Positions 7,771 through 13,600 of a stretch of 32,014 nucleotides of DNA are shown in pieces. The stretch's first letter is position 1, and each line of letters begins with the position of its first letter. Origin of the DNA: Oscillospiraceae bacterium (GTDB lineage Bacteria > Bacillota > Clostridia > Oscillospirales > Ruminococcaceae); contig JAEEIA010000093.1 of the NCBI GenBank assembly GCA_016281125.1, positions 1 to 32,014 on the forward strand, read 5' to 3'. The notes beneath the pieces are model-generated. The model was given only the letters and a program-made list of their open reading frames with translations. It ran no database searches and was not told the DNA's origin. Made by a program: the position numbers and the translations under genes.

Positions 7771-9928
7771 CCTGACATATGACGAGTGGACGCAGGTCGG
7801 CATGGCTTTGAAGCATGAGGGCTTCACCGTTGCCGACTGGGACGAGTGGAGCCGTGCAGACAGCCGGTATGAAGCCGGCGTATGTGAGAAAAAGTGGCGC
7901 ACATTCAAGGGCAATGCAGAGCCGGTCACGGCAGGCACCATCGTGCAGATGGCCAAGGAGCACGGGCTGTCATTCGGCAGCGGCGGACATTATGACGGAA
8001 ACGAGCTGCTTGATTTTGAGGGCGTGATCGCATACGAGGGCGAAGCGGAGCCGGTTGCAAGACCGGCATCCCGCGACCCCGTGCAGGAGATCATCACATA
8101 TCTGCGAGCTCGGTTCGAGCCGTCGGAGTATGTCGGATATGTTACATCTGTCTATGAAGACAGCGAGACCGGCAAGCTCTCGCCGACCAGAGGCAATTAC
8201 GACCGCACCGCAGGACAGCTCATTGAGCTGCTTGAGCATTGCAATGGCGACATCGGCAGCGTGCTCGGTGATGCAGACCCGCGAGCCGGTGCGTGGATCC
8301 GCGTGAATCCGCTGGACGGGCGCGGCATCAAGGACGAGAATGTCACCGATTACCGCTATGTGCTGGTGGAATCGGATTCCCTGCCGATCGAGCAGCAGAA
8401 CGCGCTCATGCACGATCTGGAGCTTCCGATCGTCACGCTCACGCACACCGGCGGCAAATCGCTGCACGCGATCGTCAGAGTCGATGCATCGAACCGCGAA
8501 GAATACCGGCAGCGTGTCGCGTACCTGTTCGATGTCTGCGATAAGAACGGTCTGCGCATCGACAGGAGCTGCAAGAATCCTTCCCGTCTGACCAGACTGC
8601 CGGGCTTCCAGCGCGGCGACAAGTGGCAGTACCTCATCGAGACCAATACCGGCAAGGCGTCTTTTGATGAGTGGAAAGACTACATCGAGGAGATCACCGA
8701 TGACCTGCCGGATGCGGAGAACACAGCGGAATTCTGGGACAGCATCCCGCCGCTGCGCCCCGCTCTGATCGAGGGCGTGCTCCGGCAGGGACACAAGATG
8801 TTGCTCGCTGGGCCGTCGAAAGCGGGCAAGTCCTTTGCGCTGATCGCGCTGGCAATCGCGATCGCAGAGGGCAAGCCGTGGATGGGCTTTCCGTGCGCGC
8901 AAGGCAAGGTCTGGTATGTGAATCTGGAGTTGGACGACATCTCCTGCAAGCACCGCATCCGCGATGTGTATGAAGCGCTCGGCATCGAGCCGAAGAACAC
9001 CGCAAACCTCGACATCTGGAATCTGCGCGGACGCTCGCTCCCGATGGATAAGCTCGCGCCGTCGATGATCCGGCGGGCAAAGCAGCGCGGCTATGCGGCG
9101 ATCATCATTGATCCGATCTACAAGGTCATCACCGGCGACGAGAATTCAGCCGAGCAGATGGCGCATTTCTGCAATCAGTTTGACCGCGTGTGCGCCGGAG
9201 CCGGGTGCGCGGTGATCTACTGCCACCACCACAGCAAAGGCTCACAGGGCGGCAAGCGCAGCATGGACAGAGCATCCGGCAGCGGCGTTTTTGCGCGAGA
9301 TCCGGACGCGCTGCTCGACATGATCGAGCTGCCGATCTCGGAACAGCTCCGCAAGACCGAGGAGGACAAGGCTATCTGCGCAGTCTGCAAGGATTGGCTG
9401 CGGCGCTTCCTGCCAGATTACGGCAGCGAGGTTTCGCAGGATGACGAACAGAGCCGCTCCCGCATGATGGAGCATTGCAGCAATCACCTGAAGCGCAACA
9501 GCATCGACCTGATGCAGAAGGACATTGCAGCAGCAATCAGTCAGGTGCAGACGCGCACAGCATGGCGGCTGGACGGCACGCTCAGAGAGTTCCCGAAATT
9601 CCACACGGTTAATGTGTGGTTCGATTATCCGATTCACCGCGCCGACAGTCTGGGTGTGCTGAAAGACATCGACCCGGATGAGACATGGCAGAAGAATTTT
9701 CCGAAGCGGAAGACAAATGAGGAGCGAGCTGATGAACGAAAAGCATCTATCGACACCGCGTTCAGTGCGGCTGCCAATGAAAAGGGGCAAGCCTTGATTT
9801 CGGACATAGCTGAGTACATGGCGGTATCAGAAAAGACCGTCAGACGACGCCTGAAAGAGCACGGCGGATACTGGATTGATGACAGCTTCACAGGCAAGAA
9901 GCATACTGAAGGACAGGGACAAACTTGA
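7730..9928 (+). CDS. Primase-helicase replication protein (PriCT-2 / AEP-like / AAA_25)
   Basis: This 732-residue protein looks like a complete replication initiator. Residues about 5-75 resemble PriCT-2. The middle part has a primase-polymerase-like set: VESD (near 212), TGGKSLH (near 240) and RIDRS (near 276). A RepA-like SF4 helicase follows, with Walker A AGPSKAGKS near 361, Walker B IIIDPIY near 455 and an HHHSKG motif near 497. The last ~60 residues contain a probable winged helix (LISDIAEYMAVSEKTVRRRL). The start is a TTG at 7730, chosen because AGGAGGTG (7715-7722) lies seven bases before it and no ATG fits. The first palindrome of the repeat array overlaps its stop codon. Helicase assignment is firm; the AEP call is moderate. 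Confidence 0.85.
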   Translation: MNLLEILSHIPPSDLTYDEWTQVGMALKHEGFTVADWDEWSRADSRYEAGVCEKKWRTFKGNAEPVTAGTIVQMAKEHGLSFGSGGHYDGNELLDFEGVIAYEGEAEPVARPASRDPVQEIITYLRARFEPSEYVGYVTSVYEDSETGKLSPTRGNYDRTAGQLIELLEHCNGDIGSVLGDADPRAGAWIRVNPLDGRGIKDENVTDYRYVLVESDSLPIEQQNALMHDLELPIVTLTHTGGKSLHAIVRVDASNREEYRQRVAYLFDVCDKNGLRIDRSCKNPSRLTRLPGFQRGDKWQYLIETNTGKASFDEWKDYIEEITDDLPDAENTAEFWDSIPPLRPALIEGVLRQGHKMLLAGPSKAGKSFALIALAIAIAEGKPWMGFPCAQGKVWYVNLELDDISCKHRIRDVYEALGIEPKNTANLDIWNLRGRSLPMDKLAPSMIRRAKQRGYAAIIIDPIYKVITGDENSAEQMAHFCNQFDRVCAGAGCAVIYCHHHSKGSQGGKRSMDRASGSGVFARDPDALLDMIELPISEQLRKTEEDKAICAVCKDWLRRFLPDYGSEVSQDDEQSRSRMMEHCSNHLKRNSIDLMQKDIAAAISQVQTRTAWRLDGTLREFPKFHTVNVWFDYPIHRADSLGVLKDIDPDETWQKNFPKRKTNEERADERKASIDTAFSAAANEKGQALISDIAEYMAVSEKTVRRRLKEHGGYWIDDSFTGKKHTEGQGQT

Positions 9929-10074
9929 TTTTGTCCGTTGTCTCTGTGAGGGACAAAAAGGGAGAAACCCCGATTTTGTCCGTGAGGGACAAAACAGGGA
10001 CAAAAAGGGCGTTTTGCCGATATTGTCCGTCAGAGGGACAAAAAGGGAGAAATCCCGATTTTGTCCGAGGGACA
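9911..10074. repeat. Tandem palindrome array, candidate replication origin
   Basis: Four interrupted palindromes follow each other with arms GGACAAAA and TTTTGTCC. Arm pairs are 9917-9923/9930-9936, 9951-9958/9974-9981, 9987-9994 or 9998-10005 with an imperfect partner 10021-10028, and 10036-10043/10059-10066. The second and fourth units are identical over 32 bases except for one C/T change. In both, an inner GGG/CCC can extend the stem. In total GGGACA occurs six times and TTGTCC four times. Units are spaced about 35-50 bp. The array abuts the primase-helicase gene and an AT-rich palindrome, the arrangement expected of an iteron-type origin. An alternative is a nested set of protein operators or mRNA hairpins. 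Confidence 0.7.
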
Positions 10075-10081
10075 GACAACC

Positions 10082-10102
10082 TATATTTATTTCATAAATA
10101 TA
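10082..10102. repeat. AT-rich palindrome beside the array (possible unwinding element)
   Basis: TATATTTAT (10082-10090) and ATAAATATA (10094-10102) are perfect 9-base arms around a TTC loop. The 21-bp element is made almost only of A and T in an otherwise GC-rich genome and lies 16 bp from the last GGACAAAA/TTTTGTCC palindrome. It could serve as the melting region of an origin. Confidence 0.6.
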
Positions 10103-10129
10103 CAAGGGGCTTGAAGCCGCCCCTTGTAT
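10100..10129 (+). terminator. Strong 11-bp hairpin without a T-run
   Basis: ATACAAGGGGC (10100-10110) pairs perfectly with GCCCCTTGTAT (10119-10129) around an eight-base loop. No run of T follows on either strand, so it may be a weak terminator, an mRNA-stabilising hairpin before rusA, or part of the origin. A further 13-bp GC palindrome, CGCGCC-C-GGCGCG, sits at 10146-10158. Nothing else was seen up to the rusA ribosome binding site. Confidence 0.4.
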
Positions 10130-10181
10130 CTATCCAAAAATAAATCGCGCCCGGCGCGGCGCACAACAGAGGAGTGAGAAG

Positions 10182-10592
10182 ATGACTGAATTCTTCATGC
10201 CGATGATCAAGCTGCCGACCAGCACGAAGCAGGAGCGCGGCTGGAGCAAGACCAAGTCCGGGAGGGTCTGCACATACGACCGAGACAACAAGGACGCCGA
10301 GGCGAAGCTCAAGGCTTTCCTTGCACAGCATGTCCCGCAAAAGCCGTACACCGGAGCGCTCCGACTGGTTGTTAAATGGCTGTTCCCGCTCAAGGGCAAT
10401 CACAAGGACGGCGAGTGGTATACGAACAAGCCGGACTATGACAACCTTCCGAAGGCGATGAACGACATCATGACGAAACTCGGATACTGGAAGGATGACT
10501 GCATCATCGCTTCCGGCGTCACGGAGAAGATCTGGTCTGCGATCCCTGGCATCTATGTCAGGATCGAGGAGCTGCACGATGGAGATCGGTGA
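10182..10592 (+). CDS. rusA: RusA-type Holliday junction resolvase
   Basis: The 136-residue protein matches the RusA family in length and motif. The acidic cluster KPDYDNLPKAMND (residues 83-95) and a later KDD (104-106) place Asp85, Asp87, Lys91 and Asp106 with the same spacing (2, 4 and 19 residues from the Asp pair) as the catalytic Asp70/Asp72/Lys76/Asp91 set of E. coli RusA. It would resolve branched DNA before packaging or during recombination by the Sak4-like system. GAGGAGTGAGAAG precedes the ATG. The next gene starts inside its 3' end. Confidence 0.92.
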   Translation: MTEFFMPMIKLPTSTKQERGWSKTKSGRVCTYDRDNKDAEAKLKAFLAQHVPQKPYTGALRLVVKWLFPLKGNHKDGEWYTNKPDYDNLPKAMNDIMTKLGYWKDDCIIASGVTEKIWSAIPGIYVRIEELHDGDR

Positions 10593-10797
10593 GGTGAAGG
10601 CCGCGCTCGGCAAGCGGGTGCGGTTCCGCGATGACCGGCTGTTCTGTGACGGTGACTACATCCTCACCGGCTGCATCATTCGTCTGTCTGAGCGCGGGAA
10701 ATATTACTATCAGGCGGAGATCAGAGATCTGAAACAGCAGAATTCTGTGAGCATCGTGGATCTCGACAAGTTGACACGGAAGGAGGAAAAATCATGA
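10579..10797 (+). CDS. Hypothetical small protein after rusA (72 aa)
   Basis: The ATG at 10579 follows GAGGAG with seven bases between, inside the end of rusA. The 72-residue product is basic and strand-rich (KRVRFRDDRLFCDGDYILTG, then ISERGKYYYQAEIRDL-like strands), suggestive of a small beta-barrel fold of the kind seen in many phage accessory proteins. I recognise no family. Its stop overlaps the next start as ATGA. Confidence 0.6.
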   Translation: MEIGEVKAALGKRVRFRDDRLFCDGDYILTGCIIRLSERGKYYYQAEIRDLKQQNSVSIVDLDKLTRKEEKS

Positions 10798-11021
10798 AGC
10801 GATTAACATACAAGACGGTCGGCGACTGCACACATCCGCAGCATTACTGCCACGGACCCGGTGTCAAAAAGGACGATCTCTTGCAGCGGCTCGGCAAGCT
10901 GGAGGATGCAATCGAGAAGATGGCAGGAATCATTCGGAGGGAAAGCCAGTATGTGACAGCACTGCGCATGGTCGGGGATGTGATTGCGGATCTTGACCGT
11001 GAGAAAAGGAGCAAGACATGA
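10794..11021 (+). CDS. Hypothetical small phage protein (75 aa)
   Basis: The product starts MKRLTYKTVGDCTHPQHYCH and continues with a long helix (DDLLQRLGKLEDAIEKMAGI). This layout, a short N-terminal strand with Cys/His then a helix, is frequent in small Firmicutes phage proteins of unknown role. GGAAGGAGG precedes the ATG, and both ends overlap neighbours by four bases. The Cys/His residues at 12, 15, 18-20 could bind metal but do not form a standard motif. Confidence 0.6.
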   Translation: MKRLTYKTVGDCTHPQHYCHGPGVKKDDLLQRLGKLEDAIEKMAGIIRRESQYVTALRMVGDVIADLDREKRSKT

Positions 11022-11251
11022 AATGCGAACACTTCTGCAACGCGCGATGTTCCTTTGACTGCCCGAATGCCGCGATTGAAGCATGGGAAGACCGTTTTGA
11101 TCTGGACGCAAAGCGGGAATTAGGTATTGAGCGCGTCAAGTGCAGGGATTGTCGGTACAATGACAAACGCTGCACCTGCGATGACTGCTATTTCAAGGGC
11201 AGCGCGGAATGCCCGGAGAACGGAGGGAACGGAAGTGAAAACAATTCCTGA
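11018..11251 (+). CDS. Cysteine-rich small phage protein
   Basis: This 77-residue protein contains eleven cysteines. They are arranged as C-x3-C-x3-C-x3-C in the first 15 residues and C-x2-C-x6-C-x-C-x2-C-x7-C later (KCRDCRYNDKRCTCDDCYF). Two zinc-binding sites are likely. The first block resembles a module seen in other small phage proteins. It overlaps both neighbours, and the GTG start of the next gene lies inside its last codons. Function unknown. Confidence 0.6.
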   Translation: MKCEHFCNARCSFDCPNAAIEAWEDRFDLDAKRELGIERVKCRDCRYNDKRCTCDDCYFKGSAECPENGGNGSENNS

Positions 11252-11363
11252 TTTATACGCATTGATGTTCGCAGCATTTCTGGACGCGATGACGACCGGC
11301 ACGGTCACAGGCGTGGACATGACGGTGCTGTCCGTAATGATGCTTTATGAAGGGAGGTGCTGA
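11235..11363 (+). CDS. Small hypothetical protein (42 aa)
   Basis: I take the GTG at 11235 as the start because GGAGGG (11222-11227) lies seven bases upstream. The 42-residue product is hydrophobic and threonine/methionine-rich (LYALMFAAFLDAMTTGTVTG), perhaps a small membrane-associated peptide. It is short, so its reality rests mainly on the ribosome binding site and on its neat fit between two genes. Confidence 0.45.
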   Translation: MKTIPDLYALMFAAFLDAMTTGTVTGVDMTVLSVMMLYEGRC

Positions 11364-11365
11364 GG

Positions 11366-11602
11366 ATGACCAAGGATGAATGCGCTATCGTTTCGGCATA
11401 CACAGGTATCTCAATGCTGCAAGGTGCCGACCTCGGTTATTTATACCGCTATCTGTCGAAATTCATAGGGCGTCCCGCATACACGCATGAACTTCCTGCT
11501 ATAGCAGATCGTTACAAGGAAGAAATCAAAGAAGATTTCCTCACTTTGTGCAGAAACGCCGTAGATACTCAACTGAAGGGCGGTGAGCCTGATGCCGGAT
11601 AA
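11366..11602 (+). CDS. DUF7736-like phage protein
   Basis: The 78-residue product has the pattern I associate with DUF7736: MTKDECAIVSAYTGIS, then a short helix, GRPAYTHELP and an EEIKEDFLTLC end. The function of the family is unknown. The ATG at 11366 is eight bases after GGGAGG, which favours it over the GTG at 11357. Base composition is a little more AT-rich than in neighbouring genes. Confidence 0.65.
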   Translation: MTKDECAIVSAYTGISMLQGADLGYLYRYLSKFIGRPAYTHELPAIADRYKEEIKEDFLTLCRNAVDTQLKGGEPDAG

Positions 11603-11861
11603 CACCTGCGCCTGCTGCGGCGCGATCATCCCAGAAGGACGGCACATCTGCCTTCTGTGTGAAGGCGAGAACGAAGTGCAGCATTTTCATCCACAGATAC
11701 CGCCGATCAGAACGAACGGCGACAAGATCAGGGCTATGAGCAATGATGAGCTGGTAGAACTGCTAATAGGAAGTTATCCGTGCGACTGTCAACACGGCTG
11801 CCCGAATGACTGTGAGAACTGTATTCGTGAATGGCTCGAAAGTGAGGCGCGGAATGAATGA
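11592..11861 (+). CDS. Zinc-finger-like small phage protein
   Basis: The 89-residue product starts MPDNTCACCGAIIPEGRHIC and has C-x2-C ... C-x2-C spacing (Cys6/8/9, Cys20/23), a zinc-ribbon pattern common in phage proteins. A second cysteine cluster follows near the C-terminus (CDCQHGCPNDCENC). The start is either this ATG or the GTG at 11583; ATG was preferred by comparison with similar short zinc proteins. It overlaps both neighbours. Confidence 0.6.
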   Translation: MPDNTCACCGAIIPEGRHICLLCEGENEVQHFHPQIPPIRTNGDKIRAMSNDELVELLIGSYPCDCQHGCPNDCENCIREWLESEARNE

Positions 11862-12252
11862 AGTAACCGAATGGAGCTGCTCCGAATGGATCATGTCAGA
11901 CGATCTGTTTTTTCACATCGGGCGCTATTGGTATCCGCTGCATATCACTCAGATCGTTGAATGTGTCGGTGAAGCGGTCAAGATCATTGTGGATATATTT
12001 TCAAAACTCGCAGAAGCAATCGGACAGAGTATTCAGAACTTTATGGATACTTTACCCAATATCTGTATTGCACGGGCCGATGACGACTCCGAGCAATACG
12101 AGATGCAGCTACGCACACGCTGGAAGCCGGTTCGTTACATCCGCGCTGCCGACCGCCGGACAGATCGCAGGCCGCCGGTGCACTGTGTCCGAAGTGCATT
12201 ATCACCGAACAGAAAGAAAGATCGACGAACAGGAAGGAAGGCAATCACATGA
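11854..12252 (+). CDS. Hypothetical protein with Arg-rich tail (132 aa)
   Basis: The ATG at 11854 lies about eight bases after GTGAGG inside the end of the previous gene. Residues about 25-65 form an amphipathic to hydrophobic helical region (ITQIVECVGEAVKIIVDIF). The last 40 residues are strongly basic (RRTDRRPP, NRKKDRRTGRK), so the protein may bind nucleic acid or membrane lipid. No family recognised. Its 3' end overlaps the DUF1492-like gene as ATGA. Confidence 0.55.
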   Translation: MNEVTEWSCSEWIMSDDLFFHIGRYWYPLHITQIVECVGEAVKIIVDIFSKLAEAIGQSIQNFMDTLPNICIARADDDSEQYEMQLRTRWKPVRYIRAADRRTDRRPPVHCVRSALSPNRKKDRRTGRKAIT

Positions 12253-12641
12253 CGGCGAAAGAGTATCTGATGCAGTACCGCGAGAGCATGGCGCGCACGC
12301 ACGAGATCACAGATCATCTGGCGGAGCTGAAGGAGGAAGCGATCCGGCTGAAGGATCACGAAGGACATTCCGCTGCGCTGGACGCAGCCGTGGCGCGGTA
12401 TGTGGATGCATGCAATGCTGCGGCCGGAGAGCTTGACCGGCTCGAAACGCTGCGGGAAGAGATCGCGGCAGCGGTCAAAGCTGTGCCGGATGCGCGCCTC
12501 AGAGAGCTGCTCCGGGAGATCTACATCGGCGGAAAGAAGATCGTGCGCATTGCCGCAGACCGCGATCAGGCCTATGAGCATGTCTGCCGTCTGCACGGGA
12601 AGGCGCTGCTGGAGCTCAGCGCCTGCATGCCGGGAAAGTAA
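12249..12641 (+). CDS. DUF1492/ArpU-like late-gene regulator
   Basis: The 130-residue protein starts MTAKEYLMQYR and ends with an EHVCRLHGKALLEL helix. The two ends match the phage DUF1492 type, whose C-terminus is a sigma-70 region 4-like HTH. In Firmicutes phages, ArpU/RinA-like regulators sit just before the terminase genes and switch on the late operon. Here it is the last gene of the left block, 0.8 kb before a late-type promoter (13453-13460), with only hicAB between. The region 4-like helices are less clear than in the best examples, so the regulatory role is inferred. Confidence 0.7.
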   Translation: MTAKEYLMQYRESMARTHEITDHLAELKEEAIRLKDHEGHSAALDAAVARYVDACNAAAGELDRLETLREEIAAAVKAVPDARLRELLREIYIGGKKIVRIAADRDQAYEHVCRLHGKALLELSACMPGK

Positions 12642-12651
12642 CAGGCAGAGA

Positions 12652-12696
12652 GAAGCCCCTCTCAAATCGCATTCTGAGCGAAATGAGAGGGGCTTC
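12652..12696. terminator. Bidirectional terminator between convergent operons
   Basis: GAAGCCCCTCTCA (12652-12664) pairs perfectly with TGAGAGGGGCTTC (12684-12696). Inside the loop TCGC (12667-12670) can pair with GCGA (12678-12681) after a two-by-two A/A internal loop. It lies between the stop of the rightward gene (12641) and the stop of leftward hicB (12700), so it can end both transcripts. No long T-run follows on either side. Confidence 0.75.
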
Positions 12697-12699
12697 CGC

Positions 12700-13104
12700 T
12701 TACGGGTTCAGGTGCAGACGCTCCTGCAATGCAGTTTGCAGAATCTGCGAGAAATTCAGATTTGCTTTTTCAGCAGCCGTGTTCAGCCATGCAGGAATGG
12801 TGCAGTTTTTGCGCACAGCTTTGCTTCCGTATTTTTCTGCATAGGCGTCAATGTCAAGCATGATGACACTGACCATCCCGTTTTCATACTCATCTGCTTT
12901 CACATTCTCAGGAGCAGAGGCTTTCGGTGCCTGTTTTCCTTCTTCGAGTTCATCGAGCACCCAGCCGGAAGCAGCATCGACTGCCTGTTCAAGGGCGTCT
13001 GCGATTGTTTCGCCTTCGGTCACACATCCGGGCAGATCGGGAACAATCACCGTATAGCCGCCCAGATCGCCGGGGTAAATGCAGACAGGATAAATATATT
13101 TCAT
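12700..13104 (-). CDS. hicB: HicB-family antitoxin
   Basis: The 134-residue product has the HicB layout: an N-terminal RNase H-like fold with YTVIVPDLPGCVTEGETIAD (about 17-36) and a C-terminal ribbon-helix-helix region (TIPAWLNTAAEKANLNFSQI, about 101-120). HicB neutralises HicA and represses the operon. I chose the ATG at 13104, eight bases after AAAGGAG, over a GTG that overlaps that site. It lies downstream of hicA, 23 bases after its stop, and is followed by the shared terminator at 12652-12696. Confidence 0.92.
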   Translation of the reverse strand: MKYIYPVCIYPGDLGGYTVIVPDLPGCVTEGETIADALEQAVDAASGWVLDELEEGKQAPKASAPENVKADEYENGMVSVIMLDIDAYAEKYGSKAVRKNCTIPAWLNTAAEKANLNFSQILQTALQERLHLNP

Positions 13105-13120
13105 ATAATACACTCCTTTC

Positions 13121-13142
13121 GCGGGGCTTATTTCAGCCCCGC
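13121..13142 (-). promoter_or_regulatory. Intercistronic hairpin between hicA and hicB
   Basis: Perfect 8-base arms (13121-13128 and 13135-13142, GCGGGGCT/AGCCCCGC) enclose a six-base loop. The hairpin covers the hicA stop codon and ends next to the hicB ribosome binding site (13112-13118). No T-run follows, so it is more likely to affect hicB translation or mRNA stability than to terminate transcription. Confidence 0.5.
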
Positions 13143-13313
13143 TTGTTTTAGGATTGAGTTTGCGGTTTTGGGATCGAGGTCTTTGCCGGTATGCATCGGA
13201 ACTGTAACTTTGCCAGGTTTGTGAGGATGTATCAGTTGAAGATGTGATCCTCTTTGTGTTTTCTCTATCCAGCCATCGGCTTTCAAGATCCTGAGCATTT
13301 CCTTTGCTGTCAT
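13128..13313 (-). CDS. hicA: HicA-family mRNA interferase toxin
   Basis: The 61-residue protein shows the HicA double-stranded-RNA-binding-like fold: MTAKEMLRILKADGW, then the active-site segment RGSHLQLIHP with catalytic His24, KVTVPMHTGKDLDPKT and a final helix. HicA cleaves mRNA when freed from HicB. The start ATG at 13313 follows AGGAGGTGAGGA; the longer open frame upstream contains the promoter and is not translated. It is the first gene of the leftward hicAB operon. The pair may stabilise lysogeny or act in phage exclusion. Confidence 0.93.
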   Translation of the reverse strand: MTAKEMLRILKADGWIEKTQRGSHLQLIHPHKPGKVTVPMHTGKDLDPKTANSILKQAGLK

Positions 13314-13332
13314 TTCCTCACCTCCTGTATAT

Positions 13333-13361
13333 ATTATAACACGCATTATGCGCATTGTCAA
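13333..13361 (-). promoter_or_regulatory. Consensus hicAB promoter with embedded palindrome
   Basis: On the minus strand, TTGACA (13356-13361) and TATAAT (13333-13338) are perfect matches with a 17-bp spacer. The spacer holds CGCAT-A-ATGCG, an 11-bp palindrome that is a likely HicB (or HicAB complex) operator. This is the strongest promoter in the window by consensus match. Confidence 0.9.
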
Positions 13362-13381
13362 GCGTTTGCATGAAAAAAACA

Positions 13382-13411
13382 TGCACAAAGATTCTGCGCC
13401 AAATTTGTGCA
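13382..13411. promoter_or_regulatory. Dyad upstream of the late promoter, possible activator site
   Basis: TGCACAAA (13382-13389) and TTTGTGCA (13404-13411) are perfect inverted 8-mers with a 14-base spacer. The centre lies about 70 bp before the predicted start of the late leader RNA, a classical distance for an activator that contacts RNA polymerase. A second, partly overlapping dyad, TGCATG-N7-CATGCA, covers 13367-13385. The DUF1492-like regulator is a plausible binder. This is inference. Confidence 0.45.
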
Positions 13412-13451
13412 GTATTTTTTGAAAATATCATGGTATATCATATTGCACCTG

Positions 13452-13460
13452 TGCTATACT
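13452..13460 (+). promoter_or_regulatory. Extended -10 promoter for the late operon
   Basis: TGCTATACT (13452-13460) is an extended -10 element (TGnTATAnT type). No good -35 is found 16-18 bp upstream, which fits a promoter that needs an activator. RNA would begin near 13467, two bases before the first helix of the structured leader. Confidence 0.65.
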
Positions 13461-13466
13461 GTAACA

Positions 13467-13581
13467 TAGGAAAAGCGACGGAGCGAGCAATGCTTTTCCG
13501 GCCGGTGCACCGGCTCTTTTTCAGCTCCGTCGGATTTGAATACCGCGAAAGCACCTGAGTGAATGGCTCGGGTGCTTTTTT
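13467..13581 (+). ncRNA. Structured late-leader RNA, possibly pseudoknotted
   Basis: Three helices can be drawn after the promoter. P1 is GGAAAAGC (13469-13476) with GCTTTTCC (13492-13499). P2 is GACGGAGC (13477-13484), lying in the loop of P1, with GCTCCGTC (13524-13531). P3 is GCCGG-TGCA-CCGGC (13501-13514). P1 and P2 interleave, so together they form an H-type pseudoknot with P3 inside, or else two alternative folds. The RNA ends in the intrinsic terminator at 13548-13581. The whole unit, about 115 bases, has no coding frame with a ribosome binding site. It could be a regulatory leader controlling read-through into the late genes, or a free small RNA. Confidence 0.6.
13548..13581 (+). terminator. 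Intrinsic terminator directly before the late operon
   Basis: AAAGCACCTGAG (13548-13559) pairs with CTCGGGTGCTTT (13567-13578) with one T-G wobble, and six T residues run from 13576 to 13581. It lies between the late promoter and the HNH gene, so late transcription must pass it. This is the same order as a lambda pR'-tR' unit. Confidence 0.8.
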
Positions 13582-13600
13582 GTCTGCCGGGGTGATTCTG

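Noticed and set aside
9911-10074. CRISPR array
   Set aside because: Repeats are short palindromes with similar sequence between them, there are no unique equal-length spacers, and no cas gene is present.
9827-10105. Open frames on both strands across the palindrome array, with repeated peptide units
   Set aside because: They exist only because the 8-base arms repeat in a compatible phase. They lack ribosome binding sites, overlap the end of the primase-helicase, and both strands and several frames are open at once.
13501-13520. GC hairpin followed by TCTTTTTC as a separate terminator
   Set aside because: The stem is only five pairs. It may help to stop transcription, but the 12-bp stem at 13548-13578 with its T-run is the clear terminator; the small hairpin is treated as helix P3 of the leader.
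13559-13600. Upstream GTG start for the HNH gene
   Set aside because: It lies in the terminator stem and has no ribosome binding site, and the added residues are unlike HNH proteins.
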